DNA of 64,000 nucleotides, taken from Isoptericola jiangsuensis (lineage in GTDB: Bacteria; Actinomycetota; Actinomycetes; Actinomycetales; Cellulomonadaceae). The stretch is from NCBI RefSeq assembly GCF_002563715.1, contig NZ_PDJJ01000001.1, forward strand, positions 2,108,001 through 2,172,000, given 5' to 3'. The notes beneath the pieces are model-generated. The model ran no database searches. It was not told the origin of the DNA and saw only the letters and a list, made by a program, of their open reading frames with translations. This document shows positions 57,283 through 64,000 of the stretch, one piece after another. How positions within the stretch are numbered: position 1 is the stretch's first letter; every line of letters starts with the position of its first letter. Position numbers and translations under genes: made by a program.

Positions 57283-59027
57283 GCGAGAGCACCCCCGGCG
57301 CGACCGGCCCCGAGGACGACGTCGCCGCGGAGCAGACAGCGGTCGAGGCTCCGACCCCCGCCGAGACCGAGGTGGCCGCTGACGCGCCCGCGTCCGTCGA
57401 GGACGCCCCCGAGGCGGTGACCGAGGCCGTCGAGGCGTCCGAGGCGCCCGCCGCCGAGGACGCGGTCGAGGCGGCCCCGGCCGACGCGGCGGAGGTCCGG
57501 CAGCCCGCCCCGGTCGACGACGCCCCGGCGGCGACGGAGGACTCCGAGGACGCGGCACCGGCAGCACCCGAGGCTCCCGCGGCGCCCGCCGCCGGGCAGG
57601 CGCCCGCCGCCGAGCAGGCGCCGGCCCCGGCAGCGCCCGCCGCGCCGAGGCCCCGCCCTCGTCCCGGCGCGCCCAAGCCGTCCGCGATCCGCCGCGCCAA
57701 GCCGGCCGACGCCCCGCAGGCCGCCGCCGCGCCGCCGGCACCGGCCCCGGTGGTCCACGACGCCGAGGAGTCCGCGGCCGCCGCGGCGTTCGGCCGGGTC
57801 GAGGAGGACGGCACGGTCCACGTCCGCGAGGCTGCGGGCGAGCGCGTCGTCGGGCAGTACCCCGACGTCCCCGCCGACGAGGCCATGGCGCTGTACACGC
57901 GTCGCTACCTCGACCTCGTCGCGAAGGTCGCCCTGTTCGAGGCCCGCCTCGACAGCGCCGACCTGTCCGTGCGCGAGATCGACCAGACGCTCACCAAGCT
58001 GGCCGACGAGACCGCCGAGCCCGCCGCGGTGGGCGACCTCGACGGCCTGCGGTCGCGCGTCGAGGCCCTGCGCGGGCGGGCCGCCGAGCGGCGCGCCGCG
58101 CTCGAGTCCGAGCGGGCCGCCGCGAAGGAGGCCGCCGTCGCGGCGCGCACCGAGATCGTGGAGGCCGCCGAGCGCATCGCCGAGACCGACCCCGCGAAGA
58201 TGCAGTGGCGTCCCGCCGGCGAGGAGCTGCGCAACCTCCTGGACCAGTGGAAGGAGGCGCAGCGCAACGGGCCGCGCATCGACCGGCCGAGCGAGGAGGC
58301 GCTGTGGAAGCGGTTCAGCCACGCGCGCACCGCGTTCGACCGTGAGCGCCGCCACTACTTCGCCGACCTGGAGCAGCGCAACACCTCGGCCAAGGCCGCC
58401 AAGGAGCGCATCGTCGCCGAGGCGGAGGCCATCCAGGGGTCGACCGACTGGGGCGTCACCGCGGGCCAGTACCGCGACCTCATGGCGCAGTGGAAGTCCG
58501 CCGGCCGGGCCAACCGCAAGGACGACGACGCCCTGTGGGCGCGGTTCCGCGCCGCCCAGGACGCGTTCTTCGGGGCGCGCGACGCCGCGAACGCGGCGAT
58601 CGACGCCGAGTACGGCGAGAACCTCGTCGTCAAGGAGGCCCTGCTGGTCGAGGCCGAGGCCCTCGTGCCGGTGCAGGACCTCGCCGCGGCCAAGGAGCGC
58701 CTGCGCGACATCCAGGACCGCTGGGAGGAGGCGGGCAAGGTGCCGCGCGGCGACGTGCAGCGCGTCGAGGCGCGCCTGCGCGCCGTCGAGAGCGCCGTGC
58801 GCGACGCCGAGGACGCCCGCTGGAAGCGGACGAACCCCGAGACGCGTGCCCGGGCCGAGGGCGCGGCCGCCCAGCTCGAGGACGCCATCACCGGTCTCGA
58901 GGCCGACCTCGAGCGCGCCCGCGCCGCGGGCGACCAGCGCAAGGTCGCCGAGCTCGAGTCCGCCGTCGCGGCGCGCCGCGCGTGGCTGGAGCAGGTCGTG
59001 CGGGCCGCCGAGGACTCGCGCGGCTGA
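57279..59027 (+). CDS. DUF349-repeat protein with disordered N-terminus
   Basis: A 582-residue protein. About the first 170 residues are Ala/Pro/Glu-rich and presumably disordered (repeats such as PAAEQAPAPAAPAAPRP). The rest has several DUF349 repeats, helical bundles with a conserved W: QWRPAGEELRNLLDQWKEAQ, DWGVTAGQYRDLMAQWKSAG, LRDIQDRWEEAGKVPRGDVQ, and a coiled-coil end (LEADLERARAAGDQRKVAEL). GTG 57279 overlaps the isomerase stop by four bases (GTGA). Cellular role unknown; the high proline content would need EF-P. Confidence 0.8.
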   Translation: MSESTPGATGPEDDVAAEQTAVEAPTPAETEVAADAPASVEDAPEAVTEAVEASEAPAAEDAVEAAPADAAEVRQPAPVDDAPAATEDSEDAAPAAPEAPAAPAAGQAPAAEQAPAPAAPAAPRPRPRPGAPKPSAIRRAKPADAPQAAAAPPAPAPVVHDAEESAAAAAFGRVEEDGTVHVREAAGERVVGQYPDVPADEAMALYTRRYLDLVAKVALFEARLDSADLSVREIDQTLTKLADETAEPAAVGDLDGLRSRVEALRGRAAERRAALESERAAAKEAAVAARTEIVEAAERIAETDPAKMQWRPAGEELRNLLDQWKEAQRNGPRIDRPSEEALWKRFSHARTAFDRERRHYFADLEQRNTSAKAAKERIVAEAEAIQGSTDWGVTAGQYRDLMAQWKSAGRANRKDDDALWARFRAAQDAFFGARDAANAAIDAEYGENLVVKEALLVEAEALVPVQDLAAAKERLRDIQDRWEEAGKVPRGDVQRVEARLRAVESAVRDAEDARWKRTNPETRARAEGAAAQLEDAITGLEADLERARAAGDQRKVAELESAVAARRAWLEQVVRAAEDSRG

Positions 59028-59035
59028 CGCCACCG

Positions 59036-59059
59036 TGTGGACGGCGTCGACCGTCCACA
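59036..59059 (+). terminator. First hairpin after the DUF349 gene
   Basis: Nine perfect pairs (TGTGGACGG with CCGTCCACA) around a six-base loop, nine bases after the stop. A second, longer hairpin follows four bases later. Confidence 0.5.
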
Positions 59060-59063
59060 GCCA

Positions 59064-59098
59064 CCGTCGTGGCCCGGCCCCGTGCCGGGCCACGACGG
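59064..59098 (+). terminator. Second hairpin after the DUF349 gene, 15-bp stem
   Basis: Arms 59064-59078 and 59084-59098 pair perfectly around a five-base loop. It ends one base before TAGCGT (59100-59105), the likely -10 box of the AbiEi-like gene, so terminator and next promoter abut. Confidence 0.65.
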
Positions 59099-59099
59099 C

Positions 59100-59105
59100 T
59101 AGCGT
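59100..59105 (+). promoter_or_regulatory. Candidate -10 box of the AbiEi-like gene
   Basis: TAGCGT just after the second hairpin. Initiation near 59112 would give a leader of about 23 bases that contains GGAGG, so this unit, unlike many others here, has a normal ribosome binding site. Confidence 0.4.
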
Positions 59106-59134
59106 CGCAGGGTGCCCGCCCCCGGAGGTGCCCC

Positions 59135-59764
59135 GTGACCGTCGACCCACCGCTCGCCGTCCCCGACCTGACGCACGGGCGCGGCGACCCACGCCGGGTC
59201 GGTGACCTGCTGCTGCGGGACGATCCCGCCCCCGTGCTGGTGCGACCGTCCGACGTGGGCGGAACCGTCGCCTGGCAGGTGCTCGTGCGCGACGGCGTCC
59301 TCGAGGTGCTGCGCGGCGACGTCGCCTGCGTGAGCGCCACCCGGATCGACCCTGCGCTGCGCGCCGGCACCCTGCGGGGCGCCGTACCCACCGGCGCCGT
59401 CGTCACCGGCCGGACCGCCGCCTGGGTCCACACCGGGGCCGGCCGCCCGGACTCCCTGGACCTCGCCTGCCACCCCGGCGGCCGCCGCCCCTCGCGGCCC
59501 CGCGGCGCCCGCCTGTGGCAGGCGCCGCTGCTCGCCCCCGACGTCCGCGTCGTGGCCGGGGTCCGGCTCACCACGCCCGACCGCACCGCCGTCGAGCTGG
59601 CTCTGCACGACGACGGGTCCACCGAGCTGCTGGTCGCCCTCGCCGCGGCGGGGACCGACCTGGACGCCGTGCGGCGCGCCGTCGTGCTGCGCCCCCGGGT
59701 GGGTGTGGGCGTCCGGCGCAACGCGGTCGCCGTCGTCGACGCGGCCCGCGCCGCCGCCTGCTGA
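59135..59764 (+). CDS. AbiEi antitoxin-like protein (orphan)
   Basis: A 209-residue protein with a layout resembling the AbiEi family of type IV toxin-antitoxin systems: a short N-terminal winged-helix-like part, ATRIDPALRAGTLRGAVPTG, VVTGRTAAWVHTGAGRPDSL, then VRLTTPDRTAVELALHD. No AbiEii-type nucleotidyltransferase toxin lies next to it, so this would be an orphan. GTG 59135 is chosen because GGAGG lies six bases upstream. The assignment is weak; it could be a different restriction- or DNA-binding-linked protein. Confidence 0.45.
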   Translation: MTVDPPLAVPDLTHGRGDPRRVGDLLLRDDPAPVLVRPSDVGGTVAWQVLVRDGVLEVLRGDVACVSATRIDPALRAGTLRGAVPTGAVVTGRTAAWVHTGAGRPDSLDLACHPGGRRPSRPRGARLWQAPLLAPDVRVVAGVRLTTPDRTAVELALHDDGSTELLVALAAAGTDLDAVRRAVVLRPRVGVGVRRNAVAVVDAARAAAC

Positions 59765-59824
59765 GACGGGACCCGCCCATCGCTCCCCGAGCGCCCGCCA
59801 GGGGCGCAGGCAGCGTCGTCGGCG

Positions 59825-59830
59825 TAGCGT
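59825..59830 (+). promoter_or_regulatory. Candidate -10 box of leaderless LigD-type polymerase gene
   Basis: TAGCGT ends six bases before the ATG at 59837. No Shine-Dalgarno sequence; a GTG at 59831 touches the -10 box and is unlikely to be the start. Confidence 0.45.
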
Positions 59831-59836
59831 GTGGCC

Positions 59837-60910
59837 ATGGCGTCCACCACCGCGGTCGAGGTCGAGGCCGGCGACCGGCACGTGCGCGTGTCCAGCCCCG
59901 ACCGGGTCGTCTTCCCCGACCTGGGGTTCACCAAGCTCGACGTCGTGCGGTTCTTCCTCGACGTCGGCGACGGCATCCTGGGTGCCCTCCTGGACCGTCC
60001 CACCACGCTGGAGCGCTGGCCGAAGGGCTTCTTCGAGGGCGCCGTCATGGCCACCCGCGCGGACTCCCACGGCGACGCCTTCTACCAGAAGCGGGTGCCC
60101 AAGGGCGCCCCCGACTACGTGACGACCGCGCGGATCGCGTTCCCGTCCGGTCGCACCGCCGACGAGGTCGCGCCCTCCGAGCTCGCGGTCGTCGCGTGGG
60201 CCGCGCAGATGGGCACCCTCACGTTCCACCCCTGGCCGGTGCGCCGCACGGACGTCGAGGCCGTCGACCAGCTCCGCATCGACCTCGACCCGCAGCCCGG
60301 CACCGACTTCGACGACGCCGCGACCGCCGCGCTCGCCCTGCGGGAGCTCCTCGACGAGCTCGGGCTGACGGGCTACCCCAAGACCTCCGGTGGTCGCGGC
60401 CTGCACGTCTTCGTCCCGCTGGCCCCCCGCTGGTCGTTCGTCCAGGCCCGCCGCGCCACCATCGCCGTCGGCCGCGAGCTGGAGCGGCGCATGCCGGACC
60501 AGGTGACGACGCGCTGGTGGAAGGAGGAGCGCGGGGAGAGGATCTTCGTCGACTACAACCAGATGGCCCGCGACCGCACCATCGCGTCCGCGTACTCCCT
60601 GCGCCCCAACCGTCGCGCCACCGTGTCGACACCGCTGGAGTGGGACGAGGTGCCGCACGTCCACCCGGACGACTTCACCCTGGCGACCGTCCCGGCCAGG
60701 TTCGCCGCCAAGGGCGACCTGTTCGCGCCGCTGCGCGCCGACCGCGACCCGGCGCTGGACTGCTCCCTGGACGGCGCGCTCGAACTCGCGCGCCGCGACG
60801 AGGAGGAGCACGGTCTCGGCGACCTGCCCTATCCCCCCGAGTACCCGAAGATGCCGGGCGAGCCCAAGCGGGTCCAGCCCAGCCGCGCCAAGGACCGCGC
60901 CGCGGACTGA
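59837..60910 (+). CDS. LigD-type DNA polymerase/primase domain protein
   Basis: A 357-residue member of the archaeo-eukaryotic primase superfamily found as the polymerase domain of LigD. Seen are the catalytic Asp pair in DQLRIDLDPQPGTDFDDA, GYPKTSGGRGLHVFVPLAP with the conserved His, and FVDYNQMARDRTIASAYSLR. As a stand-alone protein it resembles the PolD1/PolD2-type enzymes of mycobacteria, which act in repair with Ku and LigD or in base excision repair. A separate ATP-dependent ligase converges on it. No Ku gene is in the window. Confidence 0.9.
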   Translation: MASTTAVEVEAGDRHVRVSSPDRVVFPDLGFTKLDVVRFFLDVGDGILGALLDRPTTLERWPKGFFEGAVMATRADSHGDAFYQKRVPKGAPDYVTTARIAFPSGRTADEVAPSELAVVAWAAQMGTLTFHPWPVRRTDVEAVDQLRIDLDPQPGTDFDDAATAALALRELLDELGLTGYPKTSGGRGLHVFVPLAPRWSFVQARRATIAVGRELERRMPDQVTTRWWKEERGERIFVDYNQMARDRTIASAYSLRPNRRATVSTPLEWDEVPHVHPDDFTLATVPARFAAKGDLFAPLRADRDPALDCSLDGALELARRDEEEHGLGDLPYPPEYPKMPGEPKRVQPSRAKDRAAD

Positions 60911-60911
60911 G

Positions 60912-60960
60912 CCCGGACCCGACTGACGGCACGAGCTGTCGCCCCCGTTGCGGGTCCGGG
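60912..60960. terminator. Bidirectional hairpin between two converging repair genes
   Basis: Ten perfect pairs (60912-60921 with 60951-60960) enclose a 29-base loop in which a smaller GACGGC/GCTGTC hairpin can form. It lies between the stop codons of the polymerase and ligase genes and can serve both strands. Confidence 0.5.
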
Positions 60961-60965
60961 GGTGG

Positions 60966-62108
60966 TCACGTGGTACCGGGCACCCCCGGCAGCAGGTCCG
61001 CCAGGTCGTAACCCACCGGCTCCTCGAGCTGGTCGTACGTGCACGACGCCGGGTCCCGGTCGGGCCGCCAGCGCTTGAGCTGGGCCGTGTGCCGGAACCG
61101 GCTCCCCTCCATGTGGTCGTAGCCGACCTCCAGGACCCGTTCGACGCGCAGGGGCGTGAACGACAGGTCCTTGCCCGCGCTCCAGCGCGACTGGGCACCG
61201 GGCCGCCGCTCCCCCGCGGTGCCGTCCGCGACCGCCGGGTCCTGCCAGTCGGCCCACGGGTGCTCGGCCGCCGCCGGCGTCCCGGGTTCGACGACCAGCC
61301 CGGCGAGCTCATCGTGCAGCTCTGCCCGGCGGGCGGCCGTGAACGACGACGTGACGCCGACGAACTGGAGGTCCCCGCCCCGGTAGAGGCCCAGCAGCAG
61401 GGACCCGATCAACGGACGCCCCGGGGTCGAGGTCTTGTGCAGCCGGTACCCGGCCAGCACGACGTCGGCCGTCCGCGCGTGCTTGATCTTCAGCATCGAC
61501 CGCTTGTTCGGCTCGTACGGGCCGTCGGTCCGTTTGGCGACCACACCGTCGAGCCCCGCGCCCTCGAACGTCTCGAACCAGCGCCGCGCCACCGCCGCGT
61601 CGGTGGTGCGTGGCGTGGCGTGCACCTGCGGGCCGGACAGCCCGAGCCCGTCGAGCGCCGCGAGCCGGTCCGCGAGCGGGCGGGGGGTGAGGTCCTCGTC
61701 GTCGAGGGCGAGCACGTCGAACACGACGAGGCCGGCCGGGACCTCGGCGGAGAGCATCCGGACCCGCGACTCCGCCGGGTGGATGCGCTGGCTCAGCGTG
61801 TCGAAGTCGAGCCGTGCCGGGTCGCCGGGCGCCGTCCCCGGCCGGGCGACGACGATCTCGCCGTCCACCACGCACCGGGACGGCAGGGCCTCGCGGACCG
61901 CGTCGACCACCTCGGGGAAGTAGCGCTCCATCGGGCGCCCGTTGCGCGAGTCGAGACGCACCTCGTCGCCGTCGCGGTACACGATCGCGCGGAACCCGTC
62001 CCACTTCGGCTCGTACACCCACGTCGGGCCGTCGGCGGGCTGGTCGGGGATGTCCGGCACCGCCCGGGCCAGCATGGGACGCAGCGGCGGCGAGATCGGC
62101 AGGTCCAT
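60966..62108 (-). CDS. ATP-dependent DNA ligase
   Basis: A 380-residue ligase of the LigC or LigD-ligase type. The adenylated lysine is in VYEPKWDGFRAIV (motif I KWDGFR), motif III is LVVFDVLALD, motif IV is GLDGVVAKRTDG, and motif V is MLKIKHART. The OB-fold follows from about residue 230 and has the C-terminal TPLRVERVLEVGYDHMEGSR with FRHTAQLKRWRPD. It lacks nuclease and polymerase domains, the second of which is on the converging gene. TAGGTT lies seven bases before the ATG. Confidence 0.92.
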   Translation of the reverse strand: MDLPISPPLRPMLARAVPDIPDQPADGPTWVYEPKWDGFRAIVYRDGDEVRLDSRNGRPMERYFPEVVDAVREALPSRCVVDGEIVVARPGTAPGDPARLDFDTLSQRIHPAESRVRMLSAEVPAGLVVFDVLALDDEDLTPRPLADRLAALDGLGLSGPQVHATPRTTDAAVARRWFETFEGAGLDGVVAKRTDGPYEPNKRSMLKIKHARTADVVLAGYRLHKTSTPGRPLIGSLLLGLYRGGDLQFVGVTSSFTAARRAELHDELAGLVVEPGTPAAAEHPWADWQDPAVADGTAGERRPGAQSRWSAGKDLSFTPLRVERVLEVGYDHMEGSRFRHTAQLKRWRPDRDPASCTYDQLEEPVGYDLADLLPGVPGTT

Positions 62109-62115
62109 GCCTGCG

Positions 62116-62121
62116 AACCTA
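62116..62121 (-). promoter_or_regulatory. Candidate -10 box of leaderless ligase gene
   Basis: TAGGTT ends seven bases before the ATG at 62108. No Shine-Dalgarno sequence is seen. Confidence 0.45.
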
Positions 62122-62155
62122 CGACCTGCCGCCCACGTCCGCGCGGCCGGGCCGC

Positions 62156-64000
62156 TCAGGCCCCCGCGTGCGCGACGTCGGCCGCCTTGGTGCCCGTGAT
62201 CCGGTAGACGTCGAAGACGCCGTCGATCTTGCGGACGGCGGCGAGGACCTGCTGCAGGTGCGCGGGCTCCGCCATCTCGAACACGAAGCGGGACAGCGCG
62301 ATCCGGTCCGTCGAGGTCGACACCGTGGCCGAGAGGATGTTGACGTGGTGGTCGGACAGCACACGCGTGACGTCCGAGAGCAGCCGCGAGCGGTCGAGTG
62401 CCTCGACCTGGATCTGCACGAGGAACATCGTGTTCGACCCGGCGCTCCACGACACGTCGACGATCCGCTCCGGCTGGGACCGCAGCGGGACGACGTTCGC
62501 GCAGTCCGCCCGGTGCACGCTCACACCGGCGCCGCGCGTCACGAACCCGACGATGTCGTCGCCCGGCACCGGGGTGCAGCACTTGGCGAGCTTCACCCAG
62601 ATGTCGTCGACGCCCTTGACCACGATGCCGGGATCGCCCGTGGACCGGCTGCGCCGGGCGGTGCTGCCGGGCAGCGCGACCTCGGCGGTGTCCTCCGCGG
62701 TGCCGTCCTCGCCGCCGAGGGACTTCACGAGCGTCTCGACGACGTGCTGCGCGGAGGTGTTGTTCTCCCCCACCGCTGCGTAGAGGGCGGTCACGTCGTC
62801 GTAGCGCAGGTCGTTGGCGACCCCGAGGAGCGCCTCGTGGCTCAGCAGGCGCTGGATCGGCAGGTTCTGCTTGCGCATCGCCCGCGTGATCGCCTCCTTG
62901 CCGCGCTCGATCGCCTCGTCGCGCCGCTCCTTGGTGAACCACTGCCGGATCTTGTTGCGCGCCCGACCGGACTTGACGAACGCGAGCCAGTCCTGCGACG
63001 GGCCCGCCGAGTCCGCCTTGGAGGTGAGGACCTCGACCACGTCGCCGTTCTGCAGCGACGAGTCGAGCGGCACCAGCCGGCCGTTGACGCGCGCCCCCAT
63101 CGTGCGGTGGCCCACCTCGGTGTGCACCGAGTAGGCGAAGTCGACCGGCGTCGCCCCGGCGGGCAGCGCCATGACCTCGCCCTTGGGCGTGAACACGTAC
63201 ACCTCGGCCGCGCCGATCTCGTAGCGCAGCGAGTCGAGGAACTCGCCCGGGTCGGCGGTCTCACGCTGCCAGTCGACGAGCTGGCGCAGCCAGGTCATGT
63301 CGTTGGCGCGCGGATCACCCTTGCCACCGGCGCCCTGGCGGGCCGTCTCCTTGTACTTCCAGTGCGCCGCGACGCCGTACTCGGCCCGGCGGTGCATGTC
63401 GTGGGTGCGGATCTGGATCTCGACCGGCTTGCCGCCCGGCCCCACGACCGTCGTGTGCAACGACTGGTACATGTTGAACTTCGGCATCGCGATGTAGTCC
63501 TTGAACCGGCCCGGGACCGGGTTCCACCGCGCGTGCAGCGCACCGAGCGCCGCGTAGCAGTCGCGCACCGTGTCCACCAGGACGCGCGTACCGACGAGGT
63601 CGTAGATCTCCGCGAAGTCGTGCCCGCGCACGATCATCTTCTGGTAGATCGAGTAGTAGTGCTTGGGGCGGCCCGTGACCGTCGCCTTGATCTTCGCGCC
63701 CCGCAGGTCGGCGGCGATCTGCTCGCGCACCACCCCGAGGTACTCCTCGCGCGCCGGAGCCCGCTCCGCCACGAGGTGCACGATCTCGTCGTACACCTTG
63801 GGGTAGAGGGTCTGGAAGGACAGGTCCTCCAGCTCCCACTTGATCGTGTTCATGCCGAGCCGGTGCGCGAGCGGCGCGTAGATCTCCAGCGTCTCGCGCG
63901 CCTTGCGCGACGCCGACGACCCCGACACGTACTTCCAGGTCCGGGCGTTGTGGAGCCGGTCCGCGAGCTTGATGACCAGCACGCGGATGTCCTTGGCCAT
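62156..64000 (-). CDS. rel: (p)ppGpp synthetase/hydrolase (Rel/RSH), N-terminus outside window
   Basis: The last 614 residues are visible. They begin in the HD hydrolase domain ([14 protein letters not shown]), then the synthetase domain with [30 protein letters not shown] and [20 protein letters not shown], the TGS domain ([20 protein letters not shown]), a zinc-finger/CC region with [20 protein letters not shown], and a C-terminal ACT domain. This long bifunctional Rel makes and degrades the stringent-response alarmone. The first ~150-200 residues and the start are missing; the ATG at 64000 is internal. Confidence 0.95.
   Translation of the reverse strand: MAKDIRVLVIKLADRLHNARTWKYVSGSSASRKARETLEIYAPLAHRLGMNTIKWELEDLSFQTLYPKVYDEIVHLVAERAPAREEYLGVVREQIAADLRGAKIKATVTGRPKHYYSIYQKMIVRGHDFAEIYDLVGTRVLVDTVRDCYAALGALHARWNPVPGRFKDYIAMPKFNMYQSLHTTVVGPGGKPVEIQIRTHDMHRRAEYGVAAHWKYKETARQGAGGKGDPRANDMTWLRQLVDWQRETADPGEFLDSLRYEIGAAEVYVFTPKGEVMALPAGATPVDFAYSVHTEVGHRTMGARVNGRLVPLDSSLQNGDVVEVLTSKADSAGPSQDWLAFVKSGRARNKIRQWFTKERRDEAIERGKEAITRAMRKQNLPIQRLLSHEALLGVANDLRYDDVTALYAAVGENNTSAQHVVETLVKSLGGEDGTAEDTAEVALPGSTARRSRSTGDPGIVVKGVDDIWVKLAKCCTPVPGDDIVGFVTRGAGVSVHRADCANVVPLRSQPERIVDVSWSAGSNTMFLVQIQVEALDRSRLLSDVTRVLSDHHVNILSATVSTSTDRIALSRFVFEMAEPAHLQQVLAAVRKIDGVFDVYRITGTKAADVAHAGA

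Noticed and set aside
59831-59836. GTG at 59831 as start of the polymerase gene
   Set aside because: It directly follows the TAGCGT box, so it would precede the expected transcription start; ATG 59837 fits the leaderless pattern.

Overview
The window is a 64-kb chromosomal segment of a very GC-rich (clearly above 70%) actinobacterium. Gene order, the actinobacterial host factor mIHF, a helicase-degenerate PriA, the Rv2578c-type radical SAM protein and a TCGAAC-N4-GTTCGA SOS box all say Actinomycetota. Overall protein character suggests Micrococcales near Cellulomonadaceae or Promicromonosporaceae, but that placement is an inference. Almost all housekeeping genes are on the minus strand, so they read from right to left. 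I see no rRNA, tRNA, CRISPR array, insertion sequence, prophage or origin.

Layout from left to right. 1-1173: the end of a HipB-like regulator that runs off the window, diverging from a membrane protein. 1186-10477 (minus): mihF, gmk, rpoZ, coaBC, metK, priA, a HAD phosphatase, fmt and rsmB, in their conserved order. 10653-19646 (minus): a complete pyrimidine operon pyrR-pyrB-pyrC-(PH-like protein)-carA-carB-pyrF. Every junction overlaps by 1 or 4 bases, and a PyrR-binding RNA element sits over the pyrR ribosome binding site. 19801-20782: efp and nusB. 20884-28699: an accessory block with a SatD regulator and membrane partner, aroQ, a DUF1801 protein, a PiT phosphate transporter, a frameshifted MFS transporter, a DUF2236 protein, a lipase-like hydrolase and a glycerophosphodiesterase. 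28703-40088 (minus): rarA, rpsD, two envelope-associated small proteins, alaS, ruvX, mltG, aroE, aroC, aroK and aroB.

40278-50709 is accessory again: a DASS/SLC13 transporter, a flavin monooxygenase, a GNAT protein coupled to aspS, two tandem split-barrel flavoproteins, and a membrane-anchored M16-like peptidase coupled to a TPR-like protein. 50737-53492 holds the most striking locus. A radical SAM protein carries a 349-residue LAGLIDADG intein placed exactly at the third cysteine of its iron-sulfur motif. It is preceded by a promoter with a perfect TTGACA -35 box and a perfect SOS box, and both lie inside the coding sequence of the upstream papain-like protein. 53688-64000: a VOC protein, hisS, a glyoxalase-II-like hydrolase, a membrane-anchored cyclophilin, a DUF349 protein, an AbiEi-like protein, separate LigD-type polymerase and ATP-dependent ligase genes that converge, and a (p)ppGpp synthetase/hydrolase truncated by the window edge.

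Two themes recur. Operons are knit together by overlaps of the ATGA, GTGA or TGATG type. Many transcription units appear leaderless: a TANNNT -10 box lies 6 to 8 bases before the start codon. The longest gap without a gene is under 300 bases (50102-50397), so the window is densely coding.
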